A stretch of DNA of 64,000 nt, taken from M55B129 sp964506505 (GTDB lineage Bacteria; Bacillota; Dethiobacteria; DTU022). Numbering within the stretch: position 1 is the stretch's first letter; every line of letters starts with the position of its first letter. Positions 52,853 to 61,468 of this stretch are shown here, one piece after another. A program made the translations under genes and the position numbers. Location of the stretch: contig CAZDKY010000005.1 of NCBI GenBank assembly GCA_964506505.1, forward strand, positions 37,279-101,278, read 5' to 3'. Under the pieces are notes generated by a model. The model was not told the origin of the DNA and did no database searches. It saw nothing but the letters and a program-made list of their open reading frames with translations.

Positions 52853-53182
52853 TTTTCTATACCTCCGCTAAATAATATCACAGGCATCCCATTGAGGGCT
52901 GAGATGTTAAACCTTATTTCCAGCCCGGTCCCATTAATCCTGCAAATTAAACCCTGCTTTTTTAGAATTAAAATCTACCTGATTAAAAAAGATTCATTTT
53001 GTTGCTTCTGGTTAAAAACAAACTTCAAATTTAATATACCTTAACACCGATCTCCTGCTTCCAATTTCAAACATCCAACATCCGCTTTCTGACTTCCGAA
53101 ATCTGACATTCCATCTCCGATGAAAGAGGGGAAGTACGAAACCACTTTCCTTCCGACTTCCCCTTTCAACTGTATACTTAGC
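52853..53182. other. Gap between gcvPB and radical SAM genes, with hairpin
   Basis: 330 bases without a gene. It holds a T/C-rich patch (53045-53120) with CTGACTTCCGAAATCTGACA-type near-repeats, and an imperfect inverted repeat, 53122-53135 with 53156-53167, right behind gcvPB that could act as a terminator or mRNA stabiliser. No clear promoter was found for the radical SAM genes. Confidence 0.55.
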
Positions 53183-54640
53183 CTATTTCTTTTCCCAGCG
53201 CAGAACAGGATTGCGAGCCGCCTGTACCTCATCGAGCCGCCCGACTACCGTGTTGTAGGGCCCGTGGGCTACCTTTTCAGCATCCTCATCAATATCCTTT
53301 GCAATTTCCGTCATCACTTCGGCGAAAGCATCAAGGGTTTCCTTCGTTTCCGTTTCAGTTGGTTCGATCATTAACGCATCTTCCACTATCAGCGGGAAAT
53401 AGACAGTCGGCGGATGAAAACCGCGGTCCAAAAGCGCCTTGGCAATATCTCCGGCACCTGCACCTTTCTTTTTCTCCGGTTTGGCCGAGAGGACAAATTC
53501 GTGCTTGCAAATTCGGTCATAGGGCAGCCAGTAGTTTTTCTTCAGCAGGTTCATCAGGTAATTGGCATTTAATACAGCATCCCCCGAAGCCTGCTTCAGG
53601 CCTTCCGCACCCATCATCCGCAGATAAGTATAGGCTTTTACGACTACCCCAAAGTTTCCATAAAAGGAATGCATTTTGCCAATGCTTTCAGGTAAATCGT
53701 AATTAAAAAAGAACTGATCATTTTTGTTATCAACCAGAGGGACAGGCAGGAAAGGAATCAACCTCTCTTTGACTCCCACCGGGCCACTGCCCGGGCCACC
53801 GCCGCCGTGGGGGGTGGACATAGTTTTATGGAGGTTGAGATGGACAACATCAAAACCCATGTCACCGGGACGGATGTAGCCCATAATCGCATTCATGTTC
53901 GCTCCGTCATAATAGAGGAGCCCACCCGCTTCATGGACTGTTCTGGCAATGGCCACGATATCTTCTTCAAACAGGCCCAGTGTGCTCGGGTTGGTCAGCA
54001 TCAGGGCAGAGGTATTTTCATCCACCGCCTCTTTCAAAGCTTCCAGGTCCACCAGGCCGCGTTCGTCACATGGCACCTGCACCACCTCGTAGCCGGCCAT
54101 ACTGACCGTGGCCGGGTTTGTGCCGTGCGCTGACAGCGGGATGATCACGCGGTTGCGATTGCTGTCACCGCGGTGGCGGTGATAGGCCTGGATAACCATC
54201 AAACCGGTCAGCTCGCCGTGCGCGCCAGCAGCCGGCTGCAATGTAAAACGATCCATGCCGGTCAGCTCTATCAGCTCCTGCTCCATCTTATAGAGCAGTT
54301 CAAGAGCTCCCTGGACCGTTTCTTCCGGCTGGCAGGGATGCAGCAGGGAAAATCCGGGCAGGGCAGCAGTTTCCTCGTTAACTTTCGGATTATATTTCAT
54401 GGTGCAAGACCCGAGAGGATAGAACCCTGTATCCACACCGAAATTGCGGGTCGAAAGCTCCGTGAAATGGCGGATGATTTCTCCTTCCGATAGTTCAGGC
54501 AGATCAAGGGGTTCGCTGCGCTGCTGTTTTTCGGGGATAAGTTCGGCCAGCGGCTTCTCCGGGACATCACAATCGGGCAGAGAATAACCCCGGCGGCCTG
54601 GCCGGCTCATTTCAAATAACAGTGCTTTCGGCTTTCTCAT
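53183..54640 (-). CDS. gcvPB: Glycine dehydrogenase subunit 2 (P protein, C-terminal half)
   Basis: PLP-binding half of the two-subunit glycine decarboxylase. Segments: GFYPLGSCTMKYNPK, LQPAAGAHGE, and NLHKTMSTPHGGGGPG with the PLP lysine. 485 residues from ATG 54640, which overlaps the gcvPA stop (ATGA) with GGAGGG in front. Typical of Firmicutes. Confidence 0.96.
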   Translation of the reverse strand: MRKPKALLFEMSRPGRRGYSLPDCDVPEKPLAELIPEKQQRSEPLDLPELSEGEIIRHFTELSTRNFGVDTGFYPLGSCTMKYNPKVNEETAALPGFSLLHPCQPEETVQGALELLYKMEQELIELTGMDRFTLQPAAGAHGELTGLMVIQAYHRHRGDSNRNRVIIPLSAHGTNPATVSMAGYEVVQVPCDERGLVDLEALKEAVDENTSALMLTNPSTLGLFEEDIVAIARTVHEAGGLLYYDGANMNAIMGYIRPGDMGFDVVHLNLHKTMSTPHGGGGPGSGPVGVKERLIPFLPVPLVDNKNDQFFFNYDLPESIGKMHSFYGNFGVVVKAYTYLRMMGAEGLKQASGDAVLNANYLMNLLKKNYWLPYDRICKHEFVLSAKPEKKKGAGAGDIAKALLDRGFHPPTVYFPLIVEDALMIEPTETETKETLDAFAEVMTEIAKDIDEDAEKVAHGPYNTVVGRLDEVQAARNPVLRWEKK

Positions 54641-55986
54641 CGCCATCCCTCCAGTTCACGAACCAGGTTATCGATCTCCTCGCCGGTCCGTTTTTCAGTC
54701 ACGGTAAAAAGCATGGTCTGTTTCAATTCCGGGTAGAAAGGTTCCAGATCCACTCCCCCAAGGATGTTTTTCTCAAGCAGGGCGCAATTTAAATCGGCCG
54801 GTTTCCCGGGCACTTTAACAGCAAATTCTTTAAAACAGCGACCCGGAAAAACTTCTTCATAACCCTTCAGGGCACAGATTTTTCCCCTGGCATAAGCTGC
54901 TTTCTGGATGCATTGCTCGGCCACTTCGCGCATTCCCTGCCGGCCGAGGGTGGACATATATATAGAAGCCGCCAGGGCAACCAGGGCTTGATTGGAACAG
55001 ATGTTGGAAGCGGCCTTTTCCCGCCTGATATGCTGTTCCCTTGTTTGAAGAGTCAGGACATAGCCCCTGTTTCCTTCGCTGTCCACCGTTTCACCGGCAA
55101 TCCGACCCGGCATCTGGCGAACAAATTTCTGACGGGCAGCAATAATGCCCAGCGCAGGACCGCCGAAGGACGAAGGCACCCCGAGGCTCTGCCCCTCGCC
55201 GACGACAATATCGGCCCCGTATTCAGAAGGAGTCTGCAGCAAAGGCAGAGAAATGGGGTCGGCGCAGACAACCAGGGCCGCTTTCTGGTCGTGAATTAGA
55301 TCGGCCAAACCTTCGGTTTCTTCAATAAGGCCGAAAAAATTGGGCTGCTGCACTACAACCGAAGCGGTTTCGCCATCTACCATTTCGGCGAGTTTTTCCA
55401 GATCCGTACAGCCGTCTTTCAGGGGAATTTCCTCCAGGGCCAGACCGCGGCTGTCATAATAGTTGGCCATGATTGCCCGGTAGAAGGGGCTGACCGAACG
55501 CGATACCAGTACTTTGGAACGCCTGGTTGCTCCGCAGCCCATGATTGCTCCCTCGGTAACGGCAGTGCCCCCGTCATACATGGAAGCATTAGCCACGTCC
55601 ATGCCGGTTAACTGGCAGATCATAGTTTGGTATTCAAAAATTGCCTGCAGGATGCCCTGGCTCACTTCCGGCTGGTAAGGAGTGTAGGAAGTGTAAAATT
55701 CACTGCGTCCAATTACATGTTTGACTACAGAAGGGATAAAATGATCATAGATACCCGCCCCCATGAATGAAACACAGCTGTCGGTATGCCTGTTCTTGGC
55801 CGCCAGTTCACTTAAATGTTTCAGTACCTCCGATTCCGACAGGGCCGGAGATAAGGCCAGCTCTCCTTTTACTCTCACTCGTGAGGGTATATCACTGAAG
55901 AGATCCTCCATTGATCGGGCTCCGATCGCAGCAAGCATCTCCTTCCTGTCTTCATCGGTCAGGGGCAGGTAATGTTTGCCACCCAT
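54637..55986 (-). CDS. gcvPA: Glycine dehydrogenase subunit 1 (P protein, N-terminal half)
   Basis: 449 residues, structural half of split glycine decarboxylase. FMGAGIYDHFIPSVV and YTPYQPEVSQGILQA are diagnostic, with ASMYDGGTAV after. ATG preceded by GAGGAG, three bases after gcvH stop. Acts with gcvPB, GcvH, GcvT and the L protein. Confidence 0.96.
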   Translation of the reverse strand: MGGKHYLPLTDEDRKEMLAAIGARSMEDLFSDIPSRVRVKGELALSPALSESEVLKHLSELAAKNRHTDSCVSFMGAGIYDHFIPSVVKHVIGRSEFYTSYTPYQPEVSQGILQAIFEYQTMICQLTGMDVANASMYDGGTAVTEGAIMGCGATRRSKVLVSRSVSPFYRAIMANYYDSRGLALEEIPLKDGCTDLEKLAEMVDGETASVVVQQPNFFGLIEETEGLADLIHDQKAALVVCADPISLPLLQTPSEYGADIVVGEGQSLGVPSSFGGPALGIIAARQKFVRQMPGRIAGETVDSEGNRGYVLTLQTREQHIRREKAASNICSNQALVALAASIYMSTLGRQGMREVAEQCIQKAAYARGKICALKGYEEVFPGRCFKEFAVKVPGKPADLNCALLEKNILGGVDLEPFYPELKQTMLFTVTEKRTGEEIDNLVRELEGWR

Positions 55987-55989
55987 AGG

Positions 55990-56388
55990 CTACTCCTCCT
56001 CCTCTGCGACAAAGACTTCATAAGCCTTCTTGTCCATTAGTACCTCCAGCTGGTTTCCGTCCTTGATTTCAACCTTGTAGACCCAGCCTTCGCCATAGGG
56101 ATCCGAATTAATCAGCTCGGGCTGATCGAGCAGCTCTTCATTTACTTCAATTACTTTTCCATCAATGGGCGCATAAAGATCGGCCACCGCCTTAACCGAT
56201 TCGATTACGGCCGAACTCTTGCCCGCTTCTACTACCGCACCCACTTCGGGGAGTTCCACAAAGACAATTTCCCCCAGTTTATCCTGGGCATAATCCGAAA
56301 GTCCCACTTTTGCTGTTTCGCCCTCCGGGCGTACCCACTCATGCTTCTGGGTGTACCTTACGCCGTCAACAATCTTGTAATCCATCAT
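55990..56388 (-). CDS. gcvH: Glycine cleavage system H protein
   Basis: Lipoyl carrier protein. 132 residues, with the lipoyl lysine K66 in ESVKAVADLYAPI. It is the expected substrate of the acyltransferase and radical SAM genes downstream. Start overlaps the gcvT stop (ATGA) and the gene ends with TAG. The acidic tail VAEEEE is short. Confidence 0.97.
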   Translation of the reverse strand: MMDYKIVDGVRYTQKHEWVRPEGETAKVGLSDYAQDKLGEIVFVELPEVGAVVEAGKSSAVIESVKAVADLYAPIDGKVIEVNEELLDQPELINSDPYGEGWVYKVEIKDGNQLEVLMDKKAYEVFVAEEEE

Positions 56389-57488
56389 TTTTCCCTCCTG
56401 TAAAAAGGCAATTTTGTTGTCCGCGCCCGGTATGAACGGCTGCGGATTACAACCTTCAGTTCTTCGTTCGCCTTCACCACTTCAGGATCGAGGAAAGCCA
56501 TGGCAATAAATTTATCCAGGGTCGGTGAATATGAACCACTGCTGACCCAGCCAATTTCCTCTTCCCCTGCTGTAACAGGGTAACCTTCACGCGGCACTCC
56601 ACGCTCAAGCATTTCCAGGCCAAAAAGCAACCTGTTCATCCCTTCCTGCTTCTGCCTGCGCAGCGCTTCCTGCCCAATGAAAGAAACAGGCTTTTCCAGT
56701 GCTACGAAGCGGTCCAGACGCGCCTGCAGGGGGGTGATTCCCCTTTCCAGTTCATGGCCGTAAAGAGGCATCGCCGCTTCCAACCGCAGCACATCCCTGG
56801 CACCCAGGCCGGCAGGACTCAGATCATACTTTTGGCCTGCTTCCCATAAAGCATCCCCGAGAGAATAAGCCTTATCATTGGAACAGTAAATTTCGAAACC
56901 ATCTTCTCCAGTGTATCCGGTTCGCGAAACAATGCACTTCACCCCGGCCACAGCAACATCTTTCTTGAAGTGGTAGTATTTCATCTCTGCCAGCGGCTCA
57001 GCGGTAATCTGCTGCATGATGGCCACACTTTCCGGCCCCTGCAGGGCCAGCTGGGCAAAATGAGGTGACAGGTTCTGCAGATCAACATCGCCGGAAAGGT
57101 TTTCCAGGAACCAGTCATAATCTTTGTCTGTATTGGCCGCATTAACCACCAGGAAAAAGCTTTCGGCGTTGATTCGATAAACAAGGATGTCGTCCACCAC
57201 ACCCCCGTCGGGATAACAAACAGGGCTATAGATGATTGCTCCGTCCTTCAATCCAGAAATGTCGTTGGTAACAACCTTCTGCAGGAAAGCTTCCGCATCT
57301 TTCCCCTCGACGCTAACCTCCCCCATGTGTGAGACATCAAAAAGCGTTGCTTTCCGACGGGTAGCATGGACTTCTTCCACCAGCCCCTGTGGGAACTGCA
57401 CCGGCAGGAGCCAACCGCTGTAGTCAACAATTTTTCCTTCCAGGGCAACGTGCTTTTCATAAAACGGGGTCTTCTTCGCTTCATTCAT
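56385..57488 (-). CDS. gcvT: Aminomethyltransferase (T protein)
   Basis: Transfers the C1 unit from aminomethyl-lipoyl-GcvH to tetrahydrofolate. 367 residues. TLFDVSHMGEVSVEG, VVTNDIS, SRTGYTGEDGFEIY and GLGARDVLRLEAAMPLYGHE are family motifs. AAAGGAGG is 12 bases upstream of the ATG, somewhat far; a 4-codon frame (ATG at 57495, MTDE-stop) starts at better spacing and overlaps the gcvT start. First gene after the glycine riboswitch. Confidence 0.96.
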   Translation of the reverse strand: MNEAKKTPFYEKHVALEGKIVDYSGWLLPVQFPQGLVEEVHATRRKATLFDVSHMGEVSVEGKDAEAFLQKVVTNDISGLKDGAIIYSPVCYPDGGVVDDILVYRINAESFFLVVNAANTDKDYDWFLENLSGDVDLQNLSPHFAQLALQGPESVAIMQQITAEPLAEMKYYHFKKDVAVAGVKCIVSRTGYTGEDGFEIYCSNDKAYSLGDALWEAGQKYDLSPAGLGARDVLRLEAAMPLYGHELERGITPLQARLDRFVALEKPVSFIGQEALRRQKQEGMNRLLFGLEMLERGVPREGYPVTAGEEEIGWVSSGSYSPTLDKFIAMAFLDPEVVKANEELKVVIRSRSYRARTTKLPFYRREK

Positions 57489-57523
57489 CAGTCATATCAT
57501 CCTCCTTTCAATTTCCTCTCATA

Positions 57524-57563
57524 AAATAAAAAGAACAGAGCAAGCCAAACGGCTTAGCTCTGT
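57524..57563 (-). terminator. Terminator of the glycine riboswitch expression platform
   Basis: Minus-strand hairpin with stems 57551-57563 and 57535-57546 (ACAGAGCTAAGCC against GGCTTGCTCTGT), 4-base loop, then TCTTTTTATTTT. It directly follows the second aptamer and precedes gcvT by about 40 bases, so it is the regulated terminator. Confidence 0.85.
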
Positions 57564-57745
57564 CCCTGCTACCTGAGAGATTGCCCTCTAAATAATTAGG
57601 AGGCCTTTCCCCGTCGGTGCCCCGCCGCAGCGAGTTCTCTCCAGAGTTTCATCCCCCGATGGTACTGAAGCCTGAGAGTTTCCCCTTCGCCTGCCGGGCG
57701 AAAAGTTGCTCCTTCGGCGTCCACTATTCGGACTCTCCCATCAGG
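57564..57745 (-). promoter_or_regulatory. gcvT motif: Tandem glycine riboswitch
   Basis: Two consecutive aptamers on the minus strand. The first (about 57741-57662) begins GGGAGAGTCC and closes with AAACTCTCAGGC; the second (about 57661-57565) has CTCTGGAGAG and closes with CAATCTCTCAGGTA. These are the conserved cores of cooperative glycine riboswitches. It sits ahead of gcvT-gcvH-gcvPA-gcvPB, with a terminator behind, so glycine should turn the operon on. Confidence 0.95.
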
Positions 57746-57845
57746 ATCATCTGTCATATTAAATTATGCGCTTTTGATTCGCCATGAAAAACAAAATTCC
57801 TTCTTACTTCAGAAAAAAATTCACAATTAATCCGCTTTCTTTTAC

Positions 57846-57892
57846 AAATAAGTTAATCTTAAGTGGACAGGCTTGATTTCGTTAACTTATTT
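57846..57892. repeat. Inverted repeat after aldolase gene
   Basis: AAATAAGTTAA (57846-57856) and TTAACTTATTT (57882-57892), perfect 11-base arms with a 25-base spacer, just past the aldolase stop. AT-rich arms with no T-run; not a clear terminator. May be mRNA 3' structure. Confidence 0.5.
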
Positions 57893-57898
57893 CGGTTA

Positions 57899-58753
57899 TC
57901 AGGCTTGACCCGAAGAACCGAAGAGACGAATCTTTTCACGGATGATATCGACCGCCGCTTCACGGGCCGGGCCGAGGACTTTGCGGGGATCGATTTCCTT
58001 CGGATTTTCCTCCAGCACTTTCCGCATCGCTCCGACAAAGACTTCCCGGATATTTGTGTCAATATTAATTTTGCGTGCTCCTCGTTCAATTGCTTTCCTG
58101 ATACTCTCATCCGGCACACCGGAAGAACCGTGCAGGACGATGGGGCAGGGCACTCTCCTGCTGATTTCAGCCAGGCGGTCGAAATCGAGCTTCGGTTCAC
58201 CTTTATACTGGCCGTGGGCGGTCCCCACTGCCACTGCCAGGGCATCCACTCCCGTTTCCCTGGCAAAGTGTTCCGCTTCTGCCGGGTCAGTGAAAAAGGC
58301 TTCAGCCTCACTGACGCTGACCTGGTCCTCTGTCCCACCAATGCGGTCCAACTCGGCTTCCACCGACACGCCGAATATGCGTGCTATTTCCACCACCTTG
58401 CGGGTCTGAGCAATGTTTTCTTCCAGCGGCAGCTTCGATCCGTCATACATTACCGAAGTAAAACCGAAGCGGATGCAAGCCATGACCTGCTCAAAACTGG
58501 TCCCGTGATCCAGGTGAAGGACAACAGGCACAGAAACACTTTCGGCCGCCTGCCGAACCAGAATAATAATATAGTCCAGGCCGGCATACTTTATGGCGCC
58601 CTGACTGGCCTGGATGATAACCGGTGAGCGCTCCTCTTCAGCAGCCGTGACAATGCTCTGCATGATCTCCATGTTGTTGCAATTAAATGCACCGAGGGCA
58701 TAACCGCCCCGGTCGGCTTCCTGAATTAAATCAGTCTATGGTACCAAAGCCAT
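57899..58753 (-). CDS. fba: Class II fructose-bisphosphate aldolase, in-frame TAG at codon 6
   Basis: Zinc aldolase of glycolysis/gluconeogenesis. PVVLHLDHGTSFEQV, SVMYDGSKLPLEENI, GVSVEAELDRIGG, AVGTAHGQYKGEP and HGSSGVPDE are class II motifs. From ATG 58753 (AGGAGG upstream at correct spacing) the frame reads MALVP, then TAG at 58738-58736, then TDLIQEADRGGYALGAFNCNNMEIM as expected for the family N-terminus. The uninterrupted part starts only at 58672 and lacks the first strand of the barrel. So this is a nonsense mutation, a sequence error, or a recoded codon. Rest of the gene is intact. Confidence 0.85.
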
Positions 58754-58871
58754 AATAAAGCCTCCTGTTCAAGATTTGATAGTTTGGTCTGATAAATACT
58801 GCCTTTTTATAGCATCCAGCACTACCATCACTACTAAGATACTCCATCTGTTTGAATACTTCCAGATTTAT

Positions 58872-59228
58872 TTAAAGGGCCCGGGTCCCCTGGGGAACCA
58901 CACAGATGAAATCGAGCTTTTCACCACCGCAGATAAAATGATGCTGTTCCCCGGGGGCAACAAAGACAGCATCGCCCGGTTTGAGATCTCTTTCTCCATC
59001 TTCGCTGCGGCACTTTCCCTTTCCTGCCACAATGAAAACCTCATGTTCCCAGTCGTGGCTGTGCCAGTCGGTGGTCACATCGCCCATAAGTGAAAAATAG
59101 CGCATCTCGAAATTCGGCGCACCCTCCGGTTCCCCCAGCAACCAGCGGACAGTAACCCGCCCTTTCTCTTTCATATTATCGGGAGTAATATCAATTTCTT
59201 CCGTTTTTTTAAGATCAGTAGTGTACAT
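58872..59228 (-). CDS. Cupin-domain protein
   Basis: 118 residues, one cupin barrel. WHSHDWEHEVFIVAGKG holds the HxH...E metal motif, PGDAVFVAPGEQHHF the second motif with His. Likely binds Fe, Mn or Zn. ATG after AGAGAGG. No substrate can be named; upstream is an NmrA-like reductase on the same strand. Confidence 0.85.
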   Translation of the reverse strand: MYTTDLKKTEEIDITPDNMKEKGRVTVRWLLGEPEGAPNFEMRYFSLMGDVTTDWHSHDWEHEVFIVAGKGKCRSEDGERDLKPGDAVFVAPGEQHHFICGGEKLDFICVVPQGTRAL

Positions 59229-59285
59229 TTTAAAACCTCTCTTTCAATCAAAATTCTCATCCCGGGCTTTCGGCCCGCAAACTTT

Positions 59286-60137
59286 TCAGGCAAGCTCAGC
59301 CAGAACAAAGTCGGCCAGACTGCGCGGTTCGCGCCCGAGAAGCCGCTGCAGGGCGTTGCTGTTTCCCCACAGCCCGTAATGCGCGTAGTATTTAAACATC
59401 CTGGGCAGCGTCTCCAGGGCATAACCTTCCAGGCCCATTTCCGAAGCCTTACGCCGCCAGGTTTTCAGGTCTGTTTCTGCGGCTGTTACTTCCCGCTGCA
59501 GAGCCTTACCGATTGCAGCAGCAATTTCCGCCTGGGTCAGAGCCCCTGTTCCTGCCAGCTCATAAATTGCCCCTTCGTGTCCCGGGTCAAGCAAAACAGA
59601 AGCCGCCACTTCACCAACATCGGTAAGATCGACCATACTGAGGAGGGTCCCGGGTGGATAAGGCACCGTATAAGTGCCTTTTTCCATGATCTCTTTACGG
59701 AATGCAAGGATGTTCTGCATATACGGCGCAGGTTGAAGGATGGTATAGGAAAGGCCTGATTCGAAAATCATTTCTTCAACCCGCATCTTCTGCCAGTGAT
59801 GAGGCATCTTCTCTGTATGAGGATGGAGGACGGAATGATAAACGAAATGCTCCACTTTTCCGGCCCGACCGGCTTCAAGAGCCAGGTGCCCAATTTCTCT
59901 TTCCTGCGGGTGCATGTTGGGGCAAATGTGGTAAACCGCCCGGACGCCTTTCATCGCTTGCAGTAAACTGCCAGCCTCTGTCATATCTCCGACAACTGCC
60001 TCCACAGCCCCCTTATGGAGCAGTTCATCGGCCTGTTCCTGCCTGCGGGCCAGCACCCGCGTTTCCGCCCCGCGGCGGGCCAGCGCTCCGAGCACTGCCC
60101 GGCCGGTCTTGCCGGCCGCCCCGGTTATTAGAATCAT
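59286..60137 (-). CDS. NmrA-like NAD(P)-binding protein (atypical SDR)
   Basis: 283 residues from ATG 60137, preceded by AAAAGGAG; a frame further 5' is unlikely coding. MILITGAAGKTGRAVLGAL is the GxxGxxG dinucleotide site. It lacks the YxxxK pair of classical SDR enzymes, as do NmrA/HSCARG-type proteins and NAD(P)H:quinone oxidoreductase 2 relatives. Could be a sensor or reductase. 57 bases ahead of the cupin gene. Confidence 0.83.
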   Translation of the reverse strand: MILITGAAGKTGRAVLGALARRGAETRVLARRQEQADELLHKGAVEAVVGDMTEAGSLLQAMKGVRAVYHICPNMHPQEREIGHLALEAGRAGKVEHFVYHSVLHPHTEKMPHHWQKMRVEEMIFESGLSYTILQPAPYMQNILAFRKEIMEKGTYTVPYPPGTLLSMVDLTDVGEVAASVLLDPGHEGAIYELAGTGALTQAEIAAAIGKALQREVTAAETDLKTWRRKASEMGLEGYALETLPRMFKYYAHYGLWGNSNALQRLLGREPRSLADFVLAELA

Positions 60138-60260
60138 AACGCTTACTCCTTTTCTTCGGCTAAATTTCTTAACCCTCGAAAAGCCCTTTATACTTTCGCC
60201 TGTCAAACAGTAAAGTTCCTGCCCGGCATCTTTTTATCACTGTTCATTATACCATTTAGG

Positions 60261-61376
60261 TTACAAAAGCTTCTCCAGGGGGACATATTCGCAGTCCAGG
60301 GATCCGGCAACCACTTCATGGACAATATTTCCTTTGTAAGTATTCACTCCCCGGGCCAGTTCAGGATTAACTTTTACAGCTTCAACAAACCCAAGTTTGG
60401 CAATCTTCAAAGCATATGGAAGGGTGGCATTGGTTAAGGCAAGGGTCGAAGTACGGGGAACAGCTCCCGGTATATTGGCAACACTGTAGTGAATAACTCC
60501 ATGTTTTACTACAATCGGGTTACTATGGGTCGTCGGGGTGTTACACGTTTCAATACATCCGCCCTGATCAATGGCCACATCAACCACCACAGATCCCTGT
60601 TTCATAGTTTTAATCAATTCTTCACCGACAATATGCGGTGCTTTGGCTCCAGGTATCAAAACCGCCCCGATAAGCAGATCGGTATCGGCAATCAATTTTT
60701 CCAGCCAGTAATGATTGGACATGACAGTGTCAATCCGACTACCAAAAATGTCATCGATATAGCGCAGTTTTGCAGCATCAATATCCAGTATGCTAACCCG
60801 CGCGCCCATTCCAAGAGCTATTCTGGCTGCGTTAATACCGACCGTTCCTCCCCCGATAATCACAACATGAGCAGAAGGTACTCCGGGAACACCGCCGAGG
60901 AGGATCCCCGAGCCTCCCATCGGTTTTTCAAGGTAATAAGCTCCGATCTGGACAGCCATTTTACCCGCCACCTCGCTCATCGGTGCAAGCAGGGGCAAAG
61001 ATCCATCCGCCTTCTGAACTGTGTCATAAGAAATTCCGGTTACATTATTTTTAAGCAGCTCATCGGCCAGGGCGGGTGCCGCTCCCAGGTGAAGAAAAGT
61101 AAAGATGATCAGGCCGCTCCTTAAATATTTGTATTCCGAATCCTGGGGTTCCTTAACTTTCAAGATTAAATCCGCCCTGCTGTATATATCAGCGGGACTG
61201 GCAATTATTTCTGCGCCAGACAGGCGATAATGTTCATCCGGGAATCCGCTTCCTTCACCGGCTGACCTTTCTACCATAATCTGGTGCCCGGATTTAATAA
61301 AAGACTTAACGCCTCCCGGCGTAACAGCCACCCGGTTTTCATCACATTTAATTTCCCTGGGTACGCCAATAAGCAC
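60261..61376 (-). CDS. ald: Alanine dehydrogenase
   Basis: NAD-dependent conversion of alanine to pyruvate and ammonia. 371 residues. IGVPREIKCDENRVAVTP at the N-terminus, GGGTVGINAARIALGMGA (Rossmann loop), and VDVAIDQGGCIET are signature. GTG start with GGAG eight bases upstream. Monocistronic by position. Confidence 0.95.
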   Translation of the reverse strand: MLIGVPREIKCDENRVAVTPGGVKSFIKSGHQIMVERSAGEGSGFPDEHYRLSGAEIIASPADIYSRADLILKVKEPQDSEYKYLRSGLIIFTFLHLGAAPALADELLKNNVTGISYDTVQKADGSLPLLAPMSEVAGKMAVQIGAYYLEKPMGGSGILLGGVPGVPSAHVVIIGGGTVGINAARIALGMGARVSILDIDAAKLRYIDDIFGSRIDTVMSNHYWLEKLIADTDLLIGAVLIPGAKAPHIVGEELIKTMKQGSVVVDVAIDQGGCIETCNTPTTHSNPIVVKHGVIHYSVANIPGAVPRTSTLALTNATLPYALKIAKLGFVEAVKVNPELARGVNTYKGNIVHEVVAGSLDCEYVPLEKLL

Positions 61377-61468
61377 ATAACCATCTCCATTCCTTTAAAT
61401 GGAAAACAATAATATGTTTCGACAATATTCAACTCCGAACCTGCTCAGAATAAAACGTTTTCAATTAA

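Noticed and set aside
57899..58753. Pyrrolysine-encoded aldolase as a firm call
   Set aside because: Other genes here end naturally at TAG and no pyl genes are visible; kept only as one of several explanations.
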